Origin: Chitinophaga eiseniae
GTDB taxonomy: Bacteria; Bacteroidota; Bacteroidia; Chitinophagales; Chitinophagaceae
Length of the DNA: 64,000 nucleotides
Direction of reading: 5' to 3'
Assembly (NCBI RefSeq): GCF_900167135.1
Contig: NZ_FUWZ01000002.1
Coordinates: forward strand, 248,001-312,000
Position numbers and translations under genes: made by a program. This document shows positions 43,352-52,352 of this stretch, piece after piece. Numbering within the stretch: the first letter of the stretch is position 1; each line of letters begins with the position of its first letter. The notes below the pieces were generated by a model. That model was not told the origin of the DNA. It saw only the letters and a program-made list of their open reading frames with translations, and did not search any database.

Positions 43352-46300
43352 CTAAAAGGTTGCTTTTAAACCGATGATCACGGTATGATTGGAAGGCGCC
43401 ATAAAGTTGGCAAAACCTTGTCCGTTGCCACTTCCGTTGAGGCTCACTTCCGGATCTGAACCGGTATAGTTTTTATGCAGGATAAAGTTGGTACCGGTAA
43501 CGTTCAGCGCCAGCGATTTAAAAGGTGTTCCTTTCAGGAGAGCGCCAAAGTTGTATCCCAGTGATACCTGTCTTAATTTCAGGAAAGAACCGTCTTCGAT
43601 GGAGCTTTCATCTGCAGCAGAATAGATATCGGTATAATAGCTCTGTGTTAATGGTACTGACAGTGTATTCTGTTTTTGAGTGCTTTCTATGATACCCGGG
43701 AACACCACATTGGTACCACGGTTTTCGGTCACTTTAGGTGTGCCGTAGAAAAACAGGTAATGGTTGTCCAGGTTGAGGATGTCGCCGCCGTGTTTGTGGT
43801 CCAGCACGAAAGAGAAGGTCAGCGCTTTCCAGGTGAGGGTGCTGGTGATACCGCCCAGCCATTTAGGTGTTACGTAACCAATAGCAGCGATATCATCGGC
43901 CACCTGCGGATAACCATCATCGCTGAGAAGCATCTGACCGGCATCATTCCGTTTGAAGTGGGTTCCCATAATCACACCGTAAGCCTGATCGGCAAATGCG
44001 TAGATACCGGGAGTAGTGAAGCCTGCGAGGAAGATACTATTGAGGCCCGGCGCCAGTCTGGTCACCTTATTGTCAATTTTGGTGAAGTTAACACCGATAT
44101 CCCAGGTCAGGTTTTTGGTTTTTACCGGTGTAAGGTTCAGCACTACTTCCACCCCTTTGTTGCGCATATCACCGGAGTTCATGCTGGCAGCAGGATAACC
44201 GGTAGCGCCGGAAATAGGCGTACTGGTTGTCAGCAGGTCTTCACTTTTTCTGTCGAAATAGCTTATTTCCAATCCTGCCCTGTTCTGGAAGAATTTGGTT
44301 TCGAGACCTACTTCAAATTCTTTCACGCTTTCGTTTTTAAGCGGGTAAGCATAGGTGGTAGACTGCAGATAACCGTTCTGTCCCTGGAAGGGGAAGTTAA
44401 TATTTCCTACAGAGGCTTTTATATAAGGGGTCTGTAAATAGTAAGGTCCTACGTTATCATTACCTACGGCAGAATAAGACACTCTCAGTTTACCGAAGTT
44501 CAGGATTTTGTTGTCAGACATACCCAGCGCTTCGGTAAAGATAAAGCCGCCACTCACAGATCCGTAAGGATAGAACTGCTTGTCGGCAGACAGTACGGAA
44601 GAACCGTCATAACGACCGGTCACTGCCAGGGTCAGCATTTTTCGCCACTCTACGTTGGCCTGTGCATAGAAGCCTACTTTCCTGGATTTGTACAGGTTGT
44701 AGGTAGAGCTTACGTTGCTGGTATTGGCGATAGTATACAGACCAGGTACAGAAAGCGCCACGCCTTCCACATAGTTATTGTTATTGTAGTTGGACAGGAT
44801 GTTGTTACCGATAAGCAGATCGGTGGTCCAGTCTTCACCGAAGTTCTTCCGGGCCTGGATCATCAGGTCATGGTTGAACTGCTGGTACTGGATATCGCGT
44901 TTGTACAATCTGCCGTCAACGGATTTGGAGCCGATGATCCCTACGTTCTCATGATAGTCGGTATTGTTGACATACATATCGGCGCCAAACCTTTCGGTGA
45001 TGGTCAGCCAGGAGAGTGGAGAATAGGACAGGTTGATCACCGGGATGATACGATTCACTTTATCTGTCAGGCCGGTATTATCCACGAGCCAGTAGGGGTT
45101 GTTACGGGCGGCGCGGAACACCTGTTGGGAACCGTCTGGTTTGGTAGACGGAAGCGGATTCCAGGAGATAGGTGCTGAATATACGGTCCACAGCGGGTTG
45201 GCCAGGCTGTTACCTTCCAGCAGACGGTTGTTGTCAGAGTGAATATAGTTGAACTGCGTAGTGAGGCGCAGGTTTTTAGCCAGTTCAATGCCATACTTGG
45301 CAAACAGTGCATGCCGGGAATAATCGGTGTTGGGCATGGTGCCATCTGTTTTCACAAAAGAGTAGGACACCAGGTAATTGGATTTGTCGCTATAACCGCT
45401 GACAGACACGTTGTTATCAGAGGTATGGCCGGTACGGAAGAATTCCTTCACGTTATCTCTTTTAGGAACAGCTACGCCGCCTACTTTCAGCGTATCGATG
45501 AGTGGGCCCCAGGAGGTAGAACCTAACTGACCGGCGTTTCCATTTACATATTTACCACCGGAGCCTTGTGCATATTTATCCTGGAAGCTGGGCAGGATGG
45601 GATTTTCGAAAGAGTAGCTGGAGCTCACGGAAACGGTAGGTTTACCGGATTTGGCCCCCATGCCATTTTTAGTGGTGATGATGATTGCTCCTTTCGCAGC
45701 AGCGGAGCCGTAGAGGGCTGTAGCTGCAGAGCCTTTCAGCACGTTGATGCTTTCGATGATGTTGGGATCGATATCGGCAGCGCGGTTGGAGGTACCGCCG
45801 CCGCTGAGGGCGCCGTCCGGGTTACCGGCTTCGCCGTTGTCCATAGGGATACCATCCACTACCACGAGGGCCTGGTTTTCACCAGTGAGAGAGCTGTTGC
45901 CGCGGATCACTATCCTGGCGGAGCTTCCGGGCATACCACTGGAGTTGGTGATCTGCACGCCTGCCACTTTACCGGAAAGGGCGTTTACGAGGTTGTTTTG
46001 TTTCGCTTCCACGATGGCGGCGCCTTTCACTTCCTGCGTAGCATAGGTGAGGGTGCGTTTATCGCGTTTGATGCCCAACGCAGTTACCACCAGTTCGTTG
46101 AGTGACTGGTTGCTGCCTTTGAGCGCTATGGTGAGCGTATTGCCACTGGCGTCTGTTACGACAGTCTGATTGGCATATCCCACAAAGGAGAAAATGAGAG
46201 AAGCACCAGCGGGCACTTCCACCTTGAATTGTCCGTCCGGTCCGGAAATAGTGCCTTTTGAGGTGCCTTTAACGAGTACGTTTACACCAGGCAAGGGAGT

Positions 46301-46405
46301 TCCGTCCTTAGCGTCGGTAACTTTACCGGTAATGGTCCGTGTTTGCGCGTATGCCTGCAGCATACAGATGGTCACGAACAACCAAAGGAATAATCCTTTC
46401 TTCAT
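43352..46405 (-). CDS. SusC/RagA family TonB-linked outer membrane transporter
   Basis: 1017 residues from the ATG at 46405 (signal peptide MKKGLFLWLFVTICMLQAYA). A carboxypeptidase-regulatory-like domain (about 23-105) is followed by the TonB box and plug region (NELVVTALGIKRDKRTLTYA, GVQITNSSGMPGSSARIVIRG, INVLKGSAATALYG), then the 22-strand barrel ending in HTVIIGLKATF. It imports large ligands using TonB energy together with the SusD-like lipoprotein. The frame continues to 46462, but those residues are not a signal sequence. An inverted repeat upstream may control it. Confidence 0.94.
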   Translation of the reverse strand: MKKGLFLWLFVTICMLQAYAQTRTITGKVTDAKDGTPLPGVNVLVKGTSKGTISGPDGQFKVEVPAGASLIFSFVGYANQTVVTDASGNTLTIALKGSNQSLNELVVTALGIKRDKRTLTYATQEVKGAAIVEAKQNNLVNALSGKVAGVQITNSSGMPGSSARIVIRGNSSLTGENQALVVVDGIPMDNGEAGNPDGALSGGGTSNRAADIDPNIIESINVLKGSAATALYGSAAAKGAIIITTKNGMGAKSGKPTVSVSSSYSFENPILPSFQDKYAQGSGGKYVNGNAGQLGSTSWGPLIDTLKVGGVAVPKRDNVKEFFRTGHTSDNNVSVSGYSDKSNYLVSYSFVKTDGTMPNTDYSRHALFAKYGIELAKNLRLTTQFNYIHSDNNRLLEGNSLANPLWTVYSAPISWNPLPSTKPDGSQQVFRAARNNPYWLVDNTGLTDKVNRIIPVINLSYSPLSWLTITERFGADMYVNNTDYHENVGIIGSKSVDGRLYKRDIQYQQFNHDLMIQARKNFGEDWTTDLLIGNNILSNYNNNNYVEGVALSVPGLYTIANTSNVSSTYNLYKSRKVGFYAQANVEWRKMLTLAVTGRYDGSSVLSADKQFYPYGSVSGGFIFTEALGMSDNKILNFGKLRVSYSAVGNDNVGPYYLQTPYIKASVGNINFPFQGQNGYLQSTTYAYPLKNESVKEFEVGLETKFFQNRAGLEISYFDRKSEDLLTTSTPISGATGYPAASMNSGDMRNKGVEVVLNLTPVKTKNLTWDIGVNFTKIDNKVTRLAPGLNSIFLAGFTTPGIYAFADQAYGVIMGTHFKRNDAGQMLLSDDGYPQVADDIAAIGYVTPKWLGGITSTLTWKALTFSFVLDHKHGGDILNLDNHYLFFYGTPKVTENRGTNVVFPGIIESTQKQNTLSVPLTQSYYTDIYSAADESSIEDGSFLKLRQVSLGYNFGALLKGTPFKSLALNVTGTNFILHKNYTGSDPEVSLNGSGNGQGFANFMAPSNHTVIIGLKATF

Positions 46406-47098
46406 GAGCAATTTAGATTTTGAAAGATGATTTCTGATACCTGATAACAATGGCATAGCCATCTCTTAGTTCGTATAGCCATAAAAGTTATACGTACTAA
46501 AAGGTTTTAGTAGACAATAAAATCCTGATCCGGGATACGGTGACAGTAGTGATCCTGGAAATGGTACCAGTTGAAGCCTCTGGCTTAACTGTTCAGATAA
46601 TTGGTCGTTGTTTTAGATTTAGACGTTGTTTTTTGATTTAGATAATGCAAAAACCTTTTAAGCACAATATGCGGTGCCTGGTCCGGGAGGACGGGCCCAT
46701 ATCGTTGCTTCACGAGTAAGGTCAAGTAACCGGCTGGAAATTCAGACGACCAGCTTTCGTCTTCTTTTTGATTTTTAAACAAGTGCCTCCACTTCGGCTG
46801 CGGCCTGCAGCCTGATTTTCCATCGTTCGTTCCTACGGCTCTTCAGTTGACTTTTTATAGCGCGATCCGGACAGTCACGTACTTTCTATGTGATCAGCCC
46901 GCCATGTATCAATGAGTGGTCTAAATTATGAAAAAAATGTTAAACTTTCCGAGTGTTAATATATATGATTTTTAATAATTCGTATTCTCAACCTATCAAG
47001 AGCTTTTCTTTTTATCTGCGTGATGCTTATAATAAATGTCTGTTTTAATATTGAATTAAATCATTAAAATCTACTTAAAATAGCGTGAGCGCATTCCT
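46406..47098. other. Long divergent gap between susC-like gene and lnt
   Basis: About 690 bp with no ORF I can support. It holds the inverted repeat at 46467-46499 and a second small one at 46497-46510. A more G/C-rich middle (46660-46890) shows no recognisable coding or RNA pattern, and an A/T-rich end leads to lnt. No TAnnTTTG box is seen near the SusC start. Confidence 0.6.
46467..46510 (-). promoter_or_regulatory. Inverted repeat upstream of the SusC-like gene
   Basis: TAGTTCGTATA and TATACGTACTA pair at 10 of 11 positions with an 11-base loop. It overlaps CTAAAA-GG-TTTTAG at 46497-46510. It lies 60-105 bp before the start codon and could be an operator or a leader hairpin. Confidence 0.35.
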
Positions 47099-47106
47099 TA
47101 TCTTCG
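47099..47106 (+). promoter_or_regulatory. Candidate -7 box of lnt
   Basis: TATCTTCG, variant of TAnnTTTG, 26 bp before the ATG at 47133. Confidence 0.3.
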
Positions 47107-47132
47107 CCCCTGTTTTTGATGTATATCCGATC

Positions 47133-48746
47133 ATGAAATTATCTTTCTTCCTCTGCAGTGTTATCAGCGGCTTGTTACTCTGGCTGGCCTGGCCCACCAT
47201 GCCCTTTACCCCGCTGGTTTTCGTCGGTTTCATGCCCTTATTGTACCTGACGGAAAAAATACACCACAGGGGAAAATATTTTGGCTGGATATTTTTCTCC
47301 CTGCTGATATGGAATGTGGCCACCACCTGGTGGGTGGGCAATACTACCGTGCCGGCCAGTGGTGTATTTGCCAACAGTTTCAACGCGCTGCTGATGAGTG
47401 TTCCCTGGGTGGCCTACAAAGGCAGTCGCCGCCGCCTCCCGGAAACCATGTCATACTTTGCCCTGATCGTGTTCTGGCTCACCTTCGAACTGATACACCA
47501 GACCTGGGAACTGAGCTGGCCCTGGCTGGTGCTGGGCAACGCCTTTGCCATGCGGCCGGGATGGATACAATGGTACCAGTTCACCGGCGCCTCCGGCGGT
47601 ACGCTCTGGGTACTGCTGGCCAATATCACCCTTTACCAGGCATGGAAACGGGCACGGATATACGATATGAGCTGGAGCCAGTTGCTGCGCAAAGAAATAT
47701 GGAAGCCGGCGGCCGTTATCCTGCTGCCCCTGCTGTGCTCCGCTTTCATTCACCCTTCGCCGGACGATCCTGCCAGGAATATCGGTGTGGTAGTAGTACA
47801 ACCCAACATCGATCCGTATGACGAGAAGTTTACCGCCAGCTCCGCAACGGAGCAGCTGGAAAAATTCATCCGGCTGTCGGAAACAAAGGCGGACAGTAAC
47901 ACCCGGTATTTTGTATGGCCGGAAACAGCGCTGTTCCCCAACGGCGCCTGGGAGCACCAGCTGAACTACCAGCCGGAGGTGCAGGCCATCCGCCGCATGC
48001 TGCTGCGGTATCCCAAAGCCAAAGTGATCACCGGCGCCGTGACCATGAAACAGTACCGGGAAACGGAAGAGGCCCCGGTCAGCGCCCGCCGCATGGAAGA
48101 CGGCACCCCCTGGGAACCGTTTAACACCGCCCTCCAGATCGACACTTCCCAAAACATCCAGGTATATCATAAGTATGAACTGGTGCCAGGCGTAGAGCTG
48201 ACGCCCTACGTACGGTATCTCTCTTTCATGCAGCAGCTGGCCCTCGATTTTGGGGGCATCTCCGGCAGCTATGGCCGCACCCCTGCCGCCACTATGCTCA
48301 CCAATCCGGCAGACAGCATCAGCATATTTCCCACCATCTGTTATGAATCTGTTTTCAGCGACTACGTGGCTGCCGGCGTGAAACCCGGCGCCAACCTGCT
48401 GATGGTGATCACCAACGACGGCTGGTGGGGCCGCACCGAAGGCCACCGCCAGCATCTTCAGTACGCCCGTATACGCGCCATCGAAACGCGGAAATGGGTA
48501 GTCAGAAGCGCCAATACCGGCATTTCCGCCGTGGTAGACCCTGCCGGCAACATTCATCAGCCCCAGCCCTACTGGGAAGAGGCTGTTTTTAAGGCAACTG
48601 TAACACCCAGGCAGGAACAAACGTTCTACGTCAGAAATGGCGATCTTCTGTCTAAAGGAGCGGTAATATTTTGTATCTTGTTACTGGTACATGCTTTTAT
48701 TTCACGATTTATTCCCGGCTTAAGACATGCGGAAAACAATGCATAA
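47133..48746 (+). CDS. lnt: Apolipoprotein N-acyltransferase
   Basis: Inner-membrane enzyme that adds the third acyl chain to the N-terminal Cys of lipoproteins. 537 residues. About seven hydrophobic helices in the first ~200 residues precede the periplasmic nitrilase domain. The catalytic triad is visible as Glu near 265 (WPETALF), Lys near 346 (YHKYELVPGVE) and Cys near 403 (FPTICYESVF). A last helix is near 505-525. A GTG at 47085 would lengthen it but adds no membrane segment, so the ATG at 47133 is chosen. It overlaps the next gene by 20 bp. Confidence 0.94.
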   Translation: MKLSFFLCSVISGLLLWLAWPTMPFTPLVFVGFMPLLYLTEKIHHRGKYFGWIFFSLLIWNVATTWWVGNTTVPASGVFANSFNALLMSVPWVAYKGSRRRLPETMSYFALIVFWLTFELIHQTWELSWPWLVLGNAFAMRPGWIQWYQFTGASGGTLWVLLANITLYQAWKRARIYDMSWSQLLRKEIWKPAAVILLPLLCSAFIHPSPDDPARNIGVVVVQPNIDPYDEKFTASSATEQLEKFIRLSETKADSNTRYFVWPETALFPNGAWEHQLNYQPEVQAIRRMLLRYPKAKVITGAVTMKQYRETEEAPVSARRMEDGTPWEPFNTALQIDTSQNIQVYHKYELVPGVELTPYVRYLSFMQQLALDFGGISGSYGRTPAATMLTNPADSISIFPTICYESVFSDYVAAGVKPGANLLMVITNDGWWGRTEGHRQHLQYARIRAIETRKWVVRSANTGISAVVDPAGNIHQPQPYWEEAVFKATVTPRQEQTFYVRNGDLLSKGAVIFCILLLVHAFISRFIPGLRHAENNA

Positions 48747-49518
48747 CGGAACCAGCCAATACGATGATCAGGGCAAAGGACCAGTGGTGGTACTCCTCCA
48801 CGGCTTCGCCGAGAACGCCGGTCTGTGGGACATCCAGCAGGCTTATCTCAAAGACCGCTTCCGCGTGATCACCCCGGACCTTCCGGGCGCCGGCGGCGTA
48901 CCGGTGACAACACCGCTGACCATCGAATCCATGGCTGATTACGTATATGCCATCCTGTTAGCCGAAAATGTGGAAAAAGCAACTATTATCGGCCACTCTA
49001 TGGGCGGCTATGTGGCCCTGGCCTTCGTCGAAAAATATCCGCAGCTGGTGCAGGGACTGGGACTGTTCCACTCCACCGCCACCGCAGATACCGAAGAGAA
49101 AAAAGAGGCCCGCCGGAAATCCATCCGGATGATACAACAATATGGCGCTGAAACCTTTGCCAGGCAAACCCTGCCAAATATGTTCAGCCCTGCCTTTAAA
49201 ACCGCGCAGCCTGACCGGACAGACGCCTATGTTCAAATGGGTATGCAGTGCTCCGAAGCAGCCATGATAGCTTACTATGAAGCTATGATGCACCGCCCCG
49301 ACCGCACCGCGATCCTCAAAAACACAACGACACCCGTGCTGTTCATCATCGGGAAAGATGATGCAGCCGTACCGACAGACATCATATTGCCGCAGATTAC
49401 TTTACCCCGGGTAAGCAGCATTCATATTTTTGATCAGGTAGGACATATGGGAATGTGGGAAATATATGAAACTGCCAACGTGGTCTTGCAGCAGTTCGCC
49501 GAGTTCTGTCAGCTTTGA
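48727..49518 (+). CDS. Alpha/beta fold hydrolase
   Basis: 263 residues. The oxyanion HGFAENAGLWD is at about 23-33, the nucleophile elbow GHSMGGY (Ser near 94), the acid in IIGKDDAAVP, and the catalytic His in DQVGHMGMWE near 243. No signal peptide. The start codon lies inside the last codons of lnt (20 bp overlap), which suggests translational coupling. The substrate (an ester, lactone or C-C bond) is unknown. Followed after 35 bp by the secreted CHU_C gene. Confidence 0.88.
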   Translation: MRKTMHNGTSQYDDQGKGPVVVLLHGFAENAGLWDIQQAYLKDRFRVITPDLPGAGGVPVTTPLTIESMADYVYAILLAENVEKATIIGHSMGGYVALAFVEKYPQLVQGLGLFHSTATADTEEKKEARRKSIRMIQQYGAETFARQTLPNMFSPAFKTAQPDRTDAYVQMGMQCSEAAMIAYYEAMMHRPDRTAILKNTTTPVLFIIGKDDAAVPTDIILPQITLPRVSSIHIFDQVGHMGMWEIYETANVVLQQFAEFCQL

Positions 49519-49553
49519 CATAACTTTTATCAACACAACCAAAATCGCCTGTT

Positions 49554-52199
49554 TTGAAGAAAATAACCCTTCTCCTGATAGGTTTAGCATACATCCTGCC
49601 CATGTATGCCAGCCATATTATCGGCGGCCAGATTTTCTATAAGCTGGTACAATCCAGTCCCGGTACCAATACCTACCAGGTCACCATGAAATTATACCGC
49701 ATCTGTGAAAGCGGCGACCGGATCGCCGAGATGCCCAAAACCATTATCCTCTCCTCTTTCGATAAAAAAAACAACAGCTTTGTCAGCGATTACCGGATCG
49801 ACCGGACCAATTTTGAAACCAAACAAGCCACCCAGATAGATCCCTGTATCGTCAACCCGCCCAGGATCTGTTTCCAGGTAGGTACTTACCAAACGACCAT
49901 TACCCTGCCCAATAACGCAGACGGGTACACGATCGCCTTCCAGAGTTGCTGCCGCGACCCCTTCATGATGAATATCGTGGCGGAACGCATCCCCGGCACC
50001 AACGACCGTGGCACCGGCGCCACCTATTTCGCGGAAATACCCGGTACCAACAGCGGCGCCATAGACGCCACCGGCGCAGTAAAAAACTCCGGCCCCGCTT
50101 TTACCAAAGAAGAAGCGATCCTGGTATGCGCGGATAAAAAATTCACCTACGACTTCTCCGCCGCGGACGCTGACGGCGACCAGCTGGAATACGAATTCTG
50201 TGATGCCTACACCGGCGGCCAGCTGACCGACCAGTCCGGCATCCCTCCCCCGGCGACGAACCCTCCCTATCGTTTTGTGCAGTACATCAGCCCCTTCAGC
50301 GGACAATCGCCCCTCGGGCCCAAAGTGACCATCGACCGGAAAACAGGTATTATCAGCGGCACCGCACCGGCGGCCGGTAAATATGTGGTGACCGTATGCG
50401 TCAACGAATACCGTAACGGGAAAAAAATAGGTACCCTCCGCAAAGACTTTCACATCACCGTTACTACCTGCGTAAAACAGGTGACGGCCGCTATGCCGGA
50501 CAAATACGCCGACTGCAGCAGCCTGACCATCACTTTCCTTAACAACAGCACGCTCGGCAAGCCCTACACCTGGGATTTCGGCGACGGGACACCGCAGGTG
50601 ACCACCACCTCCCCCGACCCGCTTCCGCATACCTACGCCAAAGAAGGTACCTACACTGTAAAACTGTGGGTAGACAAAAGCAGTAACTGCGGCGACAGCG
50701 CCCTGGCTACCGTGTACGCCTACCCGAAATTCGACCCTGACTTCCGGGTAGCGGGGTTGTGTACAGAAAAACCGTCCGTGTTTACGCCGGACGTAACCCG
50801 GGTAGACCGCGGCATTGTGTCCTATTACAAGTGGAACTTCGGCACCGGTGTCGCCGGCGACACCTCTAATATCCCCTCACCCCGGTTCCAGTATAAACAA
50901 CCCGGCACCTACAACGTGCAACTGTTCCTCCGCTCTACCGTAGGCTGTGAGAAAACCGTCACCCATCCGCTCACCGTGTACGACCGGCCACCTTTCCGCG
51001 CTACCGCAGACACGCTGCTGTGTTACCGCGATAGCCTCCGCATGTGGGCTGCCAGCGACCTGCCGGGCACTTACCAATGGACGCCCGACAACTATAAAAT
51101 ACTGAATCCCAATACGCCTAATCCCATTGTATTCCCGAGGACCGACACTGCATACACCGTTAAGTTCACCGACCAACAGGGATGCACCAACGAAAAAAAG
51201 GTACTGGTAGAGGTGCGGGATTCCCTGCTTATACATACGCAGCCTGACAGCACCGTCTGCACCGGCGACGAAATCCATCTGACCGTACAGGCAGATGGCG
51301 CTTATGCATATCAGTGGACCAACCTGGGCAACAACCAGGTGGTCAGTAACCTGATCGATGCATTTGTGACGCCTGCTCCGCCGCGGCAGACTTATGAAGT
51401 AGTAGCCTCTCTCGGGAAATGTCATACTGCCGATACCGTTAGTCTGAAAGTAGTAAATCCTCCCAAAGCCGTTGCTTATCCGGATACCACCATCTGCTTC
51501 GGCACCCCCGTGCTCCTGCGGGCGGAAGGCGGCGCCTACTACCGGTGGTCTCCCTCTTATTACGTCAAAGAGCCCACACATCCCATGACGCTGGCCTACC
51601 CGGAAGACACCACACGCTTTACGGTAACGGTAACGGATACACTGGGATGCCCCAAAAAGGTGACAGCCAGCGCCCTGGTACAGGTAGTGCCAAAGGTGCG
51701 CGCTTTCGCCGGCAACGATACCATCGTCATGCTCAATGTCCCCTTCCAGTTACAGGCCACAGGCGGCGTACGTTATACGTGGACGCCCGTCACCGGTCTG
51801 AACAACCCTAAGGTCCCCAATCCGGTGACCATGATCAACCGCGATGTTACCTATACCGTCACCGCCTATTCACAGGAAGGCTGCACCGGCACAGACGATA
51901 TCTTCGTCCGTTTTATCGCAGGACCGGAAATCTATATCCCTAATGCTTTTTCGCCGAATGGCGACGGACAGAACGACGTGTTCCGCCCCATACCGGTAGG
52001 CATGGTTAAAATGGACTTCTTCCGGGTGTTTGACCGCTGGGGTAAGCTGATGTACGACAATACCGCCTATATGAAAGGATGGGATGGCAGGGTCAATGGA
52101 CAACCCGCCGCTGTTGGCACCTATGTATGGGTGGTACAGGGACGGGACGTGGACAACAAAACGGTACTCCGGAAAGGCACCGTCACACTCGTCAGATAA
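49554..52199 (+). CDS. Secreted PKD-domain protein with CHU_C (gliding/T9SS type B) C-terminus, paralogue A
   Basis: 881 residues. The start is TTG, followed directly by a good signal peptide (KKITLLLIGLAYILPMYAS). The mature N-terminus begins SHIIGGQIFYK and shares its ~270-residue front module with the next gene. Then come two PKD-like modules (YTWDFGDGTPQV, YYKWNFGTGVAGD), several Ig-like beta modules with Cys pairs (about 480-790), and the type B sorting domain (about 795-881; YIPNAFSPNGDGQNDVF, FDRWGKLMYDN, GWDGRVNGQPA). It is exported and attached to the surface by the T9SS. Adhesion is inferred. Confidence 0.9.
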   Translation: MKKITLLLIGLAYILPMYASHIIGGQIFYKLVQSSPGTNTYQVTMKLYRICESGDRIAEMPKTIILSSFDKKNNSFVSDYRIDRTNFETKQATQIDPCIVNPPRICFQVGTYQTTITLPNNADGYTIAFQSCCRDPFMMNIVAERIPGTNDRGTGATYFAEIPGTNSGAIDATGAVKNSGPAFTKEEAILVCADKKFTYDFSAADADGDQLEYEFCDAYTGGQLTDQSGIPPPATNPPYRFVQYISPFSGQSPLGPKVTIDRKTGIISGTAPAAGKYVVTVCVNEYRNGKKIGTLRKDFHITVTTCVKQVTAAMPDKYADCSSLTITFLNNSTLGKPYTWDFGDGTPQVTTTSPDPLPHTYAKEGTYTVKLWVDKSSNCGDSALATVYAYPKFDPDFRVAGLCTEKPSVFTPDVTRVDRGIVSYYKWNFGTGVAGDTSNIPSPRFQYKQPGTYNVQLFLRSTVGCEKTVTHPLTVYDRPPFRATADTLLCYRDSLRMWAASDLPGTYQWTPDNYKILNPNTPNPIVFPRTDTAYTVKFTDQQGCTNEKKVLVEVRDSLLIHTQPDSTVCTGDEIHLTVQADGAYAYQWTNLGNNQVVSNLIDAFVTPAPPRQTYEVVASLGKCHTADTVSLKVVNPPKAVAYPDTTICFGTPVLLRAEGGAYYRWSPSYYVKEPTHPMTLAYPEDTTRFTVTVTDTLGCPKKVTASALVQVVPKVRAFAGNDTIVMLNVPFQLQATGGVRYTWTPVTGLNNPKVPNPVTMINRDVTYTVTAYSQEGCTGTDDIFVRFIAGPEIYIPNAFSPNGDGQNDVFRPIPVGMVKMDFFRVFDRWGKLMYDNTAYMKGWDGRVNGQPAAVGTYVWVVQGRDVDNKTVLRKGTVTLVR

Positions 52200-52292
52200 A
52201 GCTGCTGACAGGTAATCCATTAGGTATTCCGATATTTAATTGCATGTAATCAACTCACCTCAAACCCACTGTAGTAACGGGAAATAATACGT

Positions 52293-52326
52293 TGCCGGAT
52301 TGAACCGGGGCTGCTTTTTTTTTGTT
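52293..52326 (+). terminator. Possible terminator after paralogue A
   Basis: GCCGG-ATTGAA-CCGG with following GGCTGC and a run of ten T. The stem is short. Confidence 0.35.
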
Positions 52327-52352
52327 AAATTCAGATAGTAGTACCCCGAAAC

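Noticed and set aside
46585..46782. 65-codon minus-strand ORF in the gap upstream of the SusC-like gene.
   Set aside because: No start signal, no family resemblance, low-complexity Lys/Thr/Ser end. Probably chance.
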